A stretch of 64,000 bases of DNA, taken from Gymnopus androsaceus JB14. Its lineage: Eukaryota > Basidiomycota > Agaricomycetes > Agaricales > Omphalotaceae. Positions 37,686 through 49,951 of the stretch are shown here, piece after piece. The translations under genes and the position numbers were made by a program. Each line of letters begins with the position of its first letter. Position 1 is the stretch's first letter. Under the pieces are notes generated by a model. It worked only from the letters and a program-made list of their open reading frames with translations. It did not search any database and was not told the DNA's origin. The stretch spans positions 62,001 to 126,000 of the forward strand of contig ML769417.1 in NCBI GenBank assembly GCA_009733575.1, written 5' to 3'.

Positions 37686-40600
37686 ATGCTGGGCTTCCTT
37701 AGGTTTTTCTACCTTTTGCTTGTGGTTTCCAAGTCGCTAGTCGACTCTCAGTTCACCTCTTCACGAAACTTCCTGCCTGCATCGTACCCGCTCGCTGTAA
37801 AAGCTCCCTATCTGAATACCTGGATTAGTACTCCCAACGGAAGCGACTCGTTGAATGTTTGGCCTTTGCATTGGGATGGAATCAATATTCATGGGGTGGT
37901 CTGGCTTTGCTCGAATAGATGGTGTAGATTGGCAATGGATGGGTGAGGGTGATCTACATTGTTGTCGGGAATCCTGCGATTGATGATGTATTTTCTTTTC
38001 CAAGGGGAGGGAGGACCAGGTATGCTTTCATTTTCGTTCTCTTTGTGTGTGTCCATTGATGATCGGTAAAGGGAACAGTTCGACGCTTCTAAGCTCAGAA
38101 ATTACGCCAACATCCACCAAGTTTTCGGTTATCGCGGGTTCCATATTGTTAAATTTGACATTCCTTAGTCCGATAGAGCCTTCAGACTGGGTCAAACAAT
38201 CACTCCCTTTCATTTATCTTTCTCTCGAAGCTACCTCAATAGATAGGCAATCGCATGATGTGCAAGTCTACAGCGATATCAGCGCAGGTGCGTGTGTGTG
38301 CCAAACATCTTTTGACATCGAGTGCCCTATTTCTTATCCTTTTGCAGAATGGATCTCTGGAAATCGAGCCAATAATGCGACATGGAAGACGACTCAAACT
38401 TCTACTTCGGTTTTTCATCAAGCTCAGCTGCAGTCACCTCAGCCAATGGTCGAAATTAATAATATTGCAGAGGACCAGACTGTATATTATTCGATGCAGA
38501 CAGTAAAACCTTCTCGCACATGGAGTCGTCTTTGATCTCTTAAACTTGCTCTCAGGTTCCCAAAATGACATATCAAACAGGCCAAGACAGCGCAGTCCGA
38601 GGCCAATTTGGCACCAATGGCGTTTTGACGAATCAACAAGACACCAAATTTAGACCCATTAACGAGTAAGCAAGCGATTTTCATCATCAGGATCTCATTG
38701 TTTGATCATCTACTAGAGACTTCGTCGTTCTGGGCTTGTCGGTGGATCTCGGGAACAATACCGACTTCAACACTCCCGTTGTTTGGGGTTTGGGTCTGGT
38801 CCGCGACCCCGTTATCCAATATACACCTTCTGCGAGTAACCTCACGACTCAAGATAGAAGTTCGTATTTTTGGACAGAGTTTAGCACCATTGCCGATGCT
38901 GTACGTTTTTTAGTGTGAAAATGTGTTTCTACTGATCTTACCTCTTTGCGCAGATTGATAGTTTTCTATCCGATTACCCCAACGCGGTTCAGCGTGCCAA
39001 CGCGCTAGACCAACAAATCATGAGCGCTGCGCAGAATATATCTTCCGAGTATGCAGACCTTGTGGCATTTGGTGCAAGACAAGCATTAGCTAGTTCAGAT
39101 ATAACGGTTGCAAAAAACTCGGATGGGAACTATAATACGTCGGATGTAAAAGCTTTCCAAAGGGATACCGGCATCGGACAGTAAGCTTGCTTCATCCTCT
39201 CATCTGTTCATCATATTTACCTGCTTGCTTGCTATAGACGTGTCAATGCCGTAGAAACGTTGTTCGCGACGATGCCGATTCACTTGTACCTCAACGCGTC
39301 GTTATTGGGGATTCACTTGGATTCACTTTTACAATTCCAGGCTTCTGGTTATCCGAATAACTATGCCGCTCCAGATCTTGGTGCTCGTCAATGTCTTATA
39401 TACCCGACGAAGCGTCTGACCTAGTTTTTTTCAATCTTAGGAACGTCTTTTCCAATAGCGTCTGGTGATTCTTCAGACACAAGCGCCGGGGGTATCGAAG
39501 GTGCGTTTCTCATCTTGACTGTCTGGTAATATGGGTACTATATGCTTGGTCGTAGATACGGGGAACATGCTCATCATGACGTTGGCTCATGCCCGAATAT
39601 CTGGCGATGGTACTCTGATAGCAAAATATGTGAGTCAAGGTCTTGCTATACCCATACCTAGCTGACCGTAATATCCCGCCTAGTACGATCTTCTAAGTTC
39701 GTGGGCAGATTATCTCGTTTCGAATACATTGTTTCCTAATGCACAGTGAGTATCTCCCTTTAAACAAGTCGTGTCGTTGAGCTCACTCGAGATACCGCCC
39801 AGAATCTCCGCTGATGGAATAAGCAACCCCAATATGACGAACCTGGCTATCAAAGGCATCATTGGTATCGCTGCAATGGCAGAGATCAGCCAGGTCGTAG
39901 GTAATGTGAGCGCCGCGCAACAGTATCAGGTGAGCGAAGGTCGCGTAATTTCTTTGTCCAGACTGACTCCCTGTTATCATAAAGGCCAACGCGAGCTCGT
40001 ACGTCAAACTATGGGAAAGCCTGGGTACAAGCTCTGGTCATCTTTTACCGACCTACCAGGACACGAGTTCATCAGACTATGCATTAATGTACAATATGTA
40101 TGCTGATACATTGCTCAGGACGAATCTCATCGACCAGAGTGTATGTGTTCCCGCGCCAATTTCGACACTCAAGGAACTGACTTTCTCTCTAAACAGTCAG
40201 GTTTACACAGCACAAGCTTCCTATTACAGTACTTTGGCCCAATCCGGTATGTGATTGAAAAATCGATCCCAATGTTCGATTTCTGATGATTGTGCTCAGT
40301 AGCGGGGACCTTTGGTCTGTCTTATGATACCAGCTCCAGTGGCGAAGCCAACTCTGCGTGGACTTGTTCACTGCTGGATCAATCGCCACCGTCAACTCGA
40401 CCGATAAGGGACGAGCTCGTTAACATGGTTCATACTCGAGCGGGTTTCAATGAAACAAGCGGAGACTTTCCACTTTTGTATAACGATCAATCTGGAAATT
40501 CGACTACAGCTAATGGTCAGGGAAGGTATGAGCTCAGTTTCAATCAACGCTTTTTTTCTTTTGATTTGCTCACGAACTTGCGAGTGTATAGTCCTGGTCA

Positions 40601-41214
40601 AGGCGCTATGTTTGCTCTTCTAGCACTCAAGTAAGTGCGCTCCGTGCTTGGATTTTTTACCGGCTAATGATGCCTTGAAACAGTGCTGCAAACACGACCA
40701 TTACAGTCCCCAATTTATCAGCAAGTGACTCCAGCTCCTCGAGCAGTTCACATGCCGGGACGATTGCAGGTGCTGTCGTTGGATCTGTCATTGGTGTGGG
40801 CGTCCTCATTTGCTTCGGCATCTTCTTCTGGATACGACGGAGACGCCAGAAGCTTCAGCAAGCCGACGAGCTTCCCATGTCTTTCGAAAGACCTCCTCCA
40901 AGACTACCTCCGAATCCTTATTACGATACCCCGCCTACCTCCTCTGAAACCCAGTACGTAAGTGGATACTAGGGATCGAAAAGAAGATTTACCACCTCTG
41001 CCGTCTGGCGCTGTGATACCGATTTTCGCCAGCTGGGGAGGGAAGCGAATCTGGATATACTCTTCCGTCGCCCACCAGTCTAGTTGCGACGTCAACAAAT
41101 CCACGATCTGATACGAGTCAGCTTAGAAGCGAAGTGGAACATTTGAGGAGAGAGATGGCCGAGCTACGAGCTGTTCGTGCGTTTGACGATGTACCTCCTC
41201 CTCAGTATGTATAG
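37686..41214 (+). CDS. GtaA-like glutaminase (DUF5127/DUF4965/DUF1793), membrane-anchored, copy 1, frame-disrupted
   Basis: GtaA-type proteins are secreted fungal glutaminases. The start MLGFLRFFYLLLVVSKSLV is a signal peptide, then SQFTSSRNFLPASYPLAVK, SLNVWPLHW, MGWSGFARIDG, SEITPTSTKFSVIAGS, EWISGNR, DQTVYYSMQTV, PVVWGLGLVRDPVIQY, SYFWTEFSTIADA, LVAFGARQALASSD, GNMLIMTLAHARISGDGT, TNLAIKGIIGIAAMAEIS and ALMYNMYADTLL. The C-terminus has a Ser-rich linker, a membrane helix (AGAVVGSVIGVGVLICFGIF), RRRR and a tail ending DDVPPPQYV. About 15 short introns are inferred. Near 37885-37895 an extra base breaks the frame relative to copy 2 (which also has introns there). Between 40364 and 40412 a one-base loss and a one-base gain compensate and rewrite about 15 residues of a motif that is WTLFTAG in copy 2. 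It may be a young pseudogene or contain sequence errors. Confidence 0.82.
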
Positions 41215-41448
41215 CGACCTTCATTACATTATCGGTTCCCTTTTCTTTGTGTGAATATACTGAATACTGCTGTAAATATTGGATGTAAAAAAAGAATCGT
41301 AAACTAGCAGTATGCTGCTGATGCCTTCAATTGATGAATCGGCACTTGACTTAGATCTACCACTTTCCACATTCTTATCGACCTATGTCATTCGCTGGTC
41401 ATCCAATCTATTCGAGCTCTCTGGACCCTTTTTGATACTTTCACTTTG

Positions 41449-43545
41449 ATGTTTGGCAGAAACCTTCGGTATTATTTTGGCCCTGTTGTCCGGAGTTGTT
41501 GCTTTACAGGTGCCTTTAACACCCGTGAACGCATCCACATCTCAAGCCAACTCTGAATTCTTCACGCCTCTGGAGACTTTATCTAATGTGAAAGATTTGG
41601 AGTTTTCTGTCCTAGGCCATCCTTTCTTCCCAAGACATAGCGTCAGAATCAAGAAGAGCAATTTCTGTGACCCGACAGTGAAGTTGGTCGCATTATATCT
41701 GCGTGTTTTGTCTCTGATTACTCGGTATGCAGCGCCTACACTGGATATATTGATATTCAAGCCAGGCATCTATTCTTCTACTTTTTTGAAAGTAGAAACG
41801 ATCCAGACACGGACGATGTGATTTTTTGGACGAACGGAGGTACAAATGTCTATAGGGTTTTCGCGCGCGAATTGTTGAAGTAATGCTGGAATAGGACCGG
41901 GATGTTCATCTTCAATGGGGCTTTTCATGGAACTCGGTACGTGAATTCAATCTAACTCTATGTTCATTAAATATCCAAACGATCCAGGTCCGTGCAGAGT
42001 TCTGGATGAAAGTGGTCCGAAATTTCATCCCGAATCATGGAACACAAATGCCAACATCTTCTTCATCGACCAGCCCATCGGTGTAGGATTCTCTTATGCA
42101 GAATACGGAGAGACCGTCGTACGTTATCAAACTATAATAATGGTCATTCGTTCGTCTCTAAATTATTGATTTAGAGCACTACCGAAGAAGCTGCCCAAGA
42201 TATCGCTGCTTTCGTAGCCATTTTCTTTGAGCATTTCACCAAGTTCAGAGGTAGGAGTTTTCATATGGCCGGCGAATCTTACGCAGTGGGTGCCAGTGTT
42301 CTCTTATTATGCCTCTCCATCGATTCGTCTCTTACTTTGAATAACAGGGTCGCTACCTTCCATTGTTTGCCTCCGCCATATATGACCAAAATGCTGCACT
42401 CAACGCTGCTGGAATGACACCCATCAACCTGACCTCAGTCATGATAGGTACGGTCACCCCCCGCTTTCCAACCCTCCTCTTGGAGCTTACGCTAGTCTGG
42501 CTGCCTAGGAAATGGATTTACAGAAGGTGTAATCATGCTCCCCTCTTATTATGATATGGCTTGCACCCCGGCTTCTCTGGAACCCATTCTTGATATCAGT
42601 ACTTGCGTCGCTATGAAAAACGTTGTACGTCTGCTTCACGATGCACAAATCCATCTCCATCCTCAGCTACATAGATACCGCGATGTGAAAAGTGGATCAA
42701 TGAAGCTTGTGTCGACCAATATGACTCTATCAATTGTCTTGCGGCATCCTCGTTCTGCGCTCATATGTTTTATGATTCGTTCTTTGTCTCTGGTGCGGAG
42801 TACTCTGAAAGTTATGTCTCTGTATTTGTGCTGATTTTACATCTAGGCATGAACCCGTATGATATCAGCACACCTTGTAATGGAAGCTTCTTGACAAGCT
42901 CATGCTACCCAGCAACGCTGTAAGATTCGCTCTTACTGCTATGTATCTCGTGTTTTATATCTGTCTCTGTAGGTCTATTGCTGATTTCTTGTCCCAATCC
43001 GACGTCCGCGCACAACTTGGTGTTGACAGCGCGGTTCCCGTTGACTTCAGTTCTTGCAATGACGATGTTAGTACCGCTTTCGGTATCACACAGGACCTAC
43101 TGCGCGCGAGTACGAGCAAGTTCTATGTCTCGGCACTTTTGGAGCGGGGTGTACGAGTGCTGCTTTATGGTAAGAATTTCTTTAGCCCCTTTTAGCTTCG
43201 CAAACCACTTACCCCGCCCATCTTAAAGTTGGATCCTATGACTGGAGCTGTAACTGGGTCGGCATTGAGCGTTGGTCGAAGGCGTTGGAATGGAGTGGCC
43301 AGGATGCCTTCATCTCGCAGGCTTTGCGGGATTGGACTATTGACGGGAAGAGGGTGGGGGCTACTAGGAGTGCGAAAGGATTAACGTTTGCTACTGTTGA
43401 GGGTGCTGGTCATTTGGTAGGCGTCGCAGCTTGATTGTTTTGGTGGCTGCTCATGATTGTAATTGCATGTTTGCAGGTTCCATATAATAAACCCAAGGAG
43501 TCGTTAATGCTCGTACAGCGGTGGATAGCTGGCATGGAACTGTAA
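41449..43545 (+). CDS. serine carboxypeptidase, peptidase family S10
   Basis: S10 enzymes remove C-terminal residues from peptides in acidic secretory or extracellular settings. Landmarks in order: [86 protein letters not shown] (nucleophile Ser), [53 protein letters not shown] (catalytic Asp) and [18 protein letters not shown] (catalytic His). It stops at 43543-43545. All internal introns keep frame. The start is a problem. The signal-peptide-like stretch ([15 protein letters not shown]) reads from TTG at 41453, one base out of frame with the only nearby ATG (41449). Either a one-base insertion follows the ATG, or a 37-bp intron replaces the signal region. Active-site residues are complete. 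Confidence 0.88.
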
Positions 43546-43677
43546 TCTATGAGTATGGTTTACATAGTTGTATCTCTGTACTACTTCTAGAAAAATGGAT
43601 TTACATAGGTAAAAATTAGTTAATTAGATATAAATGTCCGAGGTACTGAATGAAGAATAGACAGCTCGCTCTACACA

Positions 43678-46027
43678 TCAAACGGCCAGCGTCGTCGTAC
43701 GCTGCTTCACTACTAGAGGCAGTTGAACCCCTAGTTCAGGTCTCCCTCGAATCATAGGAACCATCAGGATGCTTGGAATTCTTTGAATGTCTAAACCTCC
43801 GGGAGGCAACGAGAATTCGAAAGACTCGACCAGTCCAAACAACATTACCTGCAGTTCCATAATTCTAAGACACAAACCAAACGAAATAAATTGATTTTGA
43901 TCTTCTTGGCGTGAAATTTGGACCTACGCAAATTGCCAGCTATCAGGATTACAAGTCAGTTTCTTATTGTAAAATGTACAAGTGATGGAATATACCCGAC
44001 ACAAGATCTTACTCCACCACCTGCGATACACACACATTAGTCTAATGAGTGCCTAAGGATTGGAAAGGGGCCCACTGAACGTCGCCCTGTGATAACATGA
44101 GCGGCTAGATTGACTAGTAGGAATTCAAACATACAAGTTGCTAAAAACTCCAACGCTGACGTCCTGTTTGTCATCAAAGAACCGCAACGGATTCCATAAA
44201 TCCGCATCGCCACCCCATACTTCTGGAAGACTGTAGACAGTTAGTATGCGTAAACCGAACATTTGACTTGTGGAACATGCCGGTTATAAGCATTCAGGGG
44301 CATTAGGATTCGCTGGCCTTTGGAAACCTGAATGTGGGATTGAGATTTTCCAGATTTGTCGTTGACCGGATCGATAGAGGGATCGTATCTTCACAGTTTG
44401 CCTCCCGTACTAAGATAGGGAGTATTGGGTGTAACCGGAGTGTTTCCTGGATGGACGTGTTATTACGAAAGACATTTCTCGAAAGCCAAGCCCGAATACC
44501 TTGATAACGGAATTGAAATATGCCAACGAATCGTAGTGAGTGGTGGTAAGTGGATCATCGTATCCATGTTGAGTTCGTATCTTGCTGATTTCACCATACA
44601 CCTTTGCTTGACTTTCAGGATGCCTACTCAATTCGTAGAGCATCCATGACATGGTCGATGCACTCGTTTCATGGCCGGCAAGAATAATTGTTCTGTGACA
44701 AACAATATTGGACAAATGCATTGAGAACGAAGTAATCCTCACGCCATTTGAGAAATGATCTCGTCCTCGCTTAGTCGCTTCTTCGGATCATCGTAGACAG
44801 CTGAACGAACTAAAGGAACATTGAAGAAAGCGGCAAGCAAACAGAATGTACCAAAACCAACCTAAAACACTGAGAATGTCTTTATCATCCCCAATATTTG
44901 GATCCGATGCAAGTTTTTGTGACAGAATCTTCTTTGAAGCATCTCGCGATGCTGATAGAAAGGCTGAAAGACGTCGATCTTCTTTGGTTGTGAACATTTT
45001 AAAACCAAGGCTTGCGGGAAACCGGCGACGTATGGCACTGTAGAGCACGGTAATGGCTGTAGGGGACGTCGAATCAAGGCTAGGAAAAGGTCATTATATG
45101 ATTACTCATTCTTGAAGGTCACATACAACATATCCCTAATTGTGCGATACAGTTCGTTATACTCGGCAGTACCCTCCAGAACGCCAAAATCGAAGTCAAA
45201 GGCGCCTCCGAAATGATATTAGTTGATGTGTATTACAACTGCGATAGCTGCTCACATCGTCCGATTATATCCAAAGTGATCTTTGGAATCCATTCCGCCA
45301 TATTAAACACATTCGGTTGTCCCTCTAGATGAACGTTCCATTTCGCGATAAACTACTTGCAATTACACAATGAGTAGGAGTAGCTGAAGTGACTTTTGAA
45401 AATTACTGATATCTTACTTTCGTCGTTGCCTCTTGAAAGAACGGTACGAACTGCTTGAGCTGATGAGCAGAAAATGCCGGATTGAGGGCTCTCCTGTGTC
45501 GTTGATGCGTTTCGCCTAAAGCGAGAAGAAACATCCATACGAAATGCCACACGCCATAATTCAAATAACGTCTTACCAGTTGCCCAAAGAAGACCTCGAC
45601 CAAATACCCTTTCGGCAATAAGACGAATATCTTGGGTTTTGGGATAGTTCTGGGATTGCATTATATGCTGCAAGCCCATTGGATCGCAAATCATGAGAAT
45701 CTCTTCCTATATATTCAATTTGATCAATATCCGTTCGTGAAGAAAGGTGTAAATCATACAGAGAAGCAGCCCGAAATTCGCAAGGCAGAGCCATACTTTT
45801 TCACCCAGGCGAATTCCAAGATGCCGACGTCGCTTTGACGGGTGAGCTCGTATTCATGCCCTAAAAAAGAATACATTAACATCTGGGATGGATGGAAAGT
45901 GAAAAAATTAACCCAAAATCAAGGAAATTGGAGCTGGTCCTCGAAGGAAGGACAAGGAAGAACGCCTTCGGGTGAAGATGACGGTTACCACCACCACAAA
46001 AATACAAAAAATTAATGACGTTTGCAT
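43678..46027 (-). CDS. cytochrome P450 monooxygenase
   Basis: A microsomal class II P450. The start MQTSLIFCIFVVVVTVIF is an N-terminal membrane anchor followed by RRR and a Pro-containing hinge (LRGPAPISLILG). Exons continue FAWVKKYGSALRIS, RGLLWATG-ETHQRHRRALNP (helix C region), the helix I motif IILAGHETSASTMSWML, SLAYFNSVIKE-GLRLYP (ExxR) and the heme loop FSGGVRSCVGWQFA, built from two exons split by an intron with donor GTGGGC. The Cys of RSCVG is the heme ligand. It ends at 43678-43680 after LPLVVKQRTTTLAV. All key motifs are present and the model appears intact. The subfamily was not assigned. It lies tail-to-tail with the carboxypeptidase and head-to-tail with the carboxylesterase, so a shared metabolic role is possible but not shown. 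Confidence 0.9.
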
Positions 46028-46527
46028 AGAAGTGTTCAGGTGTTCATCTAGAAACCGTCAATCCCTGGGTATTTTATGCCCTTCCATTCTTCGTGCGGCA
46101 TTCTTCGTGCGGCTCTGTCCGATCACAGACACCCCTTACTAGGGGGGAGGCGGTAACAATATTAACTCCAGGAAACAGGCTAAAAACGAGGCTGCAAAAT
46201 GAAACCGTGCAAGTGAATTTCGTTTTCGGAACACCAATTCAATGTCAGCACACCATCTATCACCCCAAGTTTAGGATTCAGATCCAAAAGTGCTTTGTGG
46301 ATCTTCGAAAACGCAATGCGGAAGGTTGCATGACAAGTTCCATCATAACATGTGGTGATTAGTAGCATCCTGAGGCTAAAAGTGTCAGAACTGTATTTGT
46401 CGTTTGGTGTTCATGAGAACTCGCATCTTCAGTATCTTTACCGTCGGAACATGAGGTTCCAAAAGATATGGACCCACAAGAGCAAGGTATCGTTATTGCA
46501 TATAAGAAAGCGTCCTTGTATACAATT
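46028..46527. other. intergenic promoter/terminator region
   Basis: A 500-bp gap holding the P450 promoter and the 3' end of the carboxylesterase. TTCTTCGTGCGGC occurs twice in direct repeat at about 46087-46112. No gene seen. Confidence 0.45.
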
Positions 46528-49234
46528 TTATGTCCCGGACCCAGCAGTAATCACAGCACATCTCCCATTTGAGTCGTCAGGCAATCCTATGACCGTCGTC
46601 AATTCTGGATAGTCAAGAGCCGCTCTCTGCATCGATACATCATCATACTTGGGCCAAATCCAGTCTGTCTCTTTGAGAAGTTGGAGCGTGCTTGCGTACG
46701 CAGGCCCACGAGCTGCAAGATCTTCTTGATTTGGGTTGGGATCTCCTGTACGAGCAAAAGCGGACCATAGATCTTGTACGAGATTGGTGTAAGCTATATC
46801 AGGGGGGACGCGCACGGGTTGGGCGAAGATGTGATAAGTCCCGAAAACCTGGAGAGACGAAGATTAGACAGATATAGGAACGGAAAATATACGGCGGGAT
46901 AGCGGAAATGAACGTGGAAAGCAGATTGTTCAACGTTGCGCATACCTCATAAAGATCACCAGAGTGGCATCGATAGTAGGGCTGAGGCATTCCCACAGGG
47001 AATGTACAAAGGTCGAATGGATCGAAGAATGTTAGCCCATATGCTCGTTGCATGGAGTACACATACCTATAGTCAGTCAGTGAAACAGCCGTCGTTGAAA
47101 TGAGATGCGTGATGTCGAACAAAAGTACAGCACTCACATAGCAGAGAAGGCTTTAGATTTCGAAGCGACGCCTATCATAGTCTCCGCGGGACATGTAAGA
47201 AACCAGTCCGTATAGACGTCAATAGTCGCATTGTCTGATATGAAGTAAACTGAGTTGGAGGGACACGAGGAATAAGACGAACATACAAACTGTAAAATTT
47301 AGGGCATTGTCAATAATCCAAAGTCCGGACTTCAATACGTCTTCAGCTAGAGAAGAACCAACTGCAACGACGAGCGACTCGTTAAAGTCGGTAGCATTTG
47401 GCGATATGGTGGTTCCTAACAAACTAGGAAAGGATATCAACATTCAAGGTACGAAACTCAGCAGGAACAGACTCACGATTGGCCTTCTTCGGGCATGAAC
47501 CCAAGCATGAACGGTACGCTGTTAACTGCGCTGGGGCCCAGAGCCATCTGGTTCACAGCGGAGTCTAAAGCGTACACGCCGTCGATGACTGTGCTCCAAG
47601 ATCCAGCAAAATTTGTGATGTTGAGAACAACATCGGCTGGGAGAGCTTGTAGGCATTGTAGGAGCTCTGTGCCTGTTCCATTGCATAGCGGGGAGATGAA
47701 CGGCTCTAGGCATCGAACGACATGGTCAGAACGTGCAGCATTATCAATTAAAAAAGAAACAAAACAACTTACCGACCATTTCATTGAGCGCTTCGTACGT
47801 CGTGAAAGTCCCCGAGCCGCCGGACTGCGAGATAGCCGCGTGAAACAGGCCTGTTGCCTTTGGGCTTTTAAGCAAATCTACTATTGACCACCCTCCAGCC
47901 GACTGCCCGAAAATCGTCACCCGAGAGCTATCACCACCGAAATCCTTGATATGATCTTGCACCCATTGCAGGGCAGCGATTTTGTCTGCCATAGCGTAGT
48001 TGCCCGGGATAGCGGAGTCGAGACCAAGGAAGCCAAAAATGTTAAGTCTGTAGTTTATGCTGAACGAGGACAACATCACTTCGGGAGACGAGCGGACCTC
48101 CATCGAATGTCTCGTCGGAGCCCATTCCGTTAACGTTACCGCCTCTGCATTGAACGGAAGCATCAGATCGAACGTGTCGGGGAGATCAATCCAAAACACA
48201 ACTCGCCCATGAATCCAGACGAAGACTGGACGCAGTGCCGCTGGGGGAGAAGACGAAGGAATGTATGAAGAATATACATTCAAGTAAAGACTAGCAAGTA
48301 ATTAGTGCCATGCCCATAGCTGACAGGCCATTAAATAAACTCACCAATCTTCACTTATCCCCAAAAGTTCAGACCAGAGGAATTATCGGCAAACGCTCCA
48401 AATTGCAGACATGCCGTTTTAACTACATAACAGTCATTGAAAAGAAATAGAATGTAAATGAACAGCGGGGCTTACACACTGTAGCATCAACTTGAGAACC
48501 ATTCCATTTTTCAGGGTATTGGAATCGCAACGGTCCTGTAGGCGGAGCAGCGTACGGAATGCCCATAAATCGAAAAGTTAAATGATCTCGGACGCTGGAT
48601 ATAGTTTAAGGGTAGCAAGCAAAGAAACAGAGTATGATCTCACCCAGTAAAGGCTACTCCATTTGAAGTAACATTCATCCGTGGCAAGGATGGAAAATCC
48701 GTGTCGACTTGAGCGGTGAGCGGCGCCGAGTTGGAGCATAAAAAAGGTAGTTTGGTCGAGACATCTGAATTAGGTGCAGACGTCGAGAACGGTGAAATTG
48801 CAGAGCCTGAGCCTGTGGAGGATACCCAGAATTCGGTAGTTTCGTCAAATTCACCTAGGTGTTCGAGATAGGAAAGTTTGTTAAAGATACTGCAGGGCCA
48901 GCATCGTGAACACGGGATGAAATGACACGTAAAATACACGCACTCTGGTAAATTTTCGCTACTGAAAAGGGTTTCATTGAACTCTTGACAGACTTGGGAA
49001 GCATCGCTAAGCGTTTCGGGGTCGTAGAATAACAGAGCACTGGTTCGATCACCGAGGTTCTGATTGGAAGATAGATAACGTTGAGAATGACAGACAAGGA
49101 TCCGGAGTGCGCACCTCCCAATTTCCGTCGTTTTCGAATAGAAGCGCAACTGATCTCGAGTTCTCAGAAACACTCTGTAGACTCAACGCGAGAAGCACAT
49201 TGCTCAGCTGCAGCAGTATATGCAGGATCTTCAT
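46528..49234 (-). CDS. secreted type-B carboxylesterase/lipase with N-terminal extension, one-base frame break
   Basis: Type-B carboxylesterases hydrolyse esters in the secretory pathway or outside the cell. The start MKILHILLQLSNVLLALS is a signal peptide. About 150 residues of Ser/Thr-rich sequence precede the catalytic domain. The latter begins FTGVRDHLTFRFMGIPYAAP, then VFVWIHGGGNVNGMGSDETF (oxyanion hole, across a GC-AG intron 48145-48206), INYRLNIFGFLGLDSAIPGN, DFGGDSSRVTIFGQSAGG (nucleophile Ser), FMLGFMPEEGQS, and a C-terminal exon with DLWSAFARTGDPNPN, stopping at 46528. At about 48062 one extra base separates SRSDVVLV from SINYRL, so the frame is broken unless this is a sequencing error. 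The rest joins in frame. It is divergent from glutaminase copy 2. Confidence 0.87.
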
Positions 49235-49951
49235 GCTGGCTTTCAGGGAGTGAGCTCGAGAAAGACGACTTTATATCAACCCTCGATGTCATGAGGTCCA
49301 CTCAGAAATGTTCACGGGGTTGGGTTGAGCGGGTTTTTTTCGGGTCAAAGTGAGCAACTGGGAAGAATCTCTACTGTTTCTGTCATTGACAATTGTCAGC
49401 TATTAGAGGGATTGTGCTCCATCGAGGTCTGATTACTGGAAAAAAAGATCGACAACTCACTTAAAAGCCAATGCGTCGCTCCATTTTCGCGTTATACATG
49501 GATATGAGGAAGCAAGTATAAAATTCATGGAAAATACAGCCCATTGGTATCCAAGGCAAGGACTCGCTCTATTTTCGCGTTGTACATGGCAAGTCTGAAA
49601 GTTGAGCGTCGTGAGAATAAAGACAAGAGTCGAAATTAGGCGCCTATGATGACGCACTGTGAGCTTACCACTGTTGCCGCATGCTGTACTTGCACTTAAG
49701 ACCATCTTAGTGTAACTACCACCTGGTTTAGCTACCGGTCTCAGATGCGAAGATATAGCGGATTCTGGCTATTATACGAGTTGAGCCTTCTGCTGTGAAA
49801 CGCATCGATTTTGCGGTGGATGAATCTCATGCATCATGAGCGGCATTTCTGTCATTAATCCCGTCAAATTCAGTCCGCGCAACCGCAACCGAATGATGCA
49901 CATCTGATTCTTTACATCTTTGGCTTGGGCCAAGAGTTTCCTTCGTCCTTC
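49235..49951. promoter_or_regulatory. shared divergent promoter region
   Basis: These 717 bp separate the starts of the carboxylesterase (-) and glutaminase copy 2 (+). A short unit reading CTCnATTTTCGCGTTnTACATGG occurs twice in direct orientation, near 49480 and 49567. No open gene was seen. The repeated unit could be a bound regulatory element, but this is inference. Confidence 0.4.

Noticed and set aside
40950..41045. Frame break in the tail of glutaminase copy 1
   Set aside because: An intron from GTAAGT after ETQY to CTGGGGAG restores frame into GSESGYTLPSPTS; copy 2 allows a similar intron.
49925..49951. Earlier start for glutaminase copy 2
   Set aside because: It begins at TTG; the ATG at 49952 gives a proper signal peptide matching copy 1.
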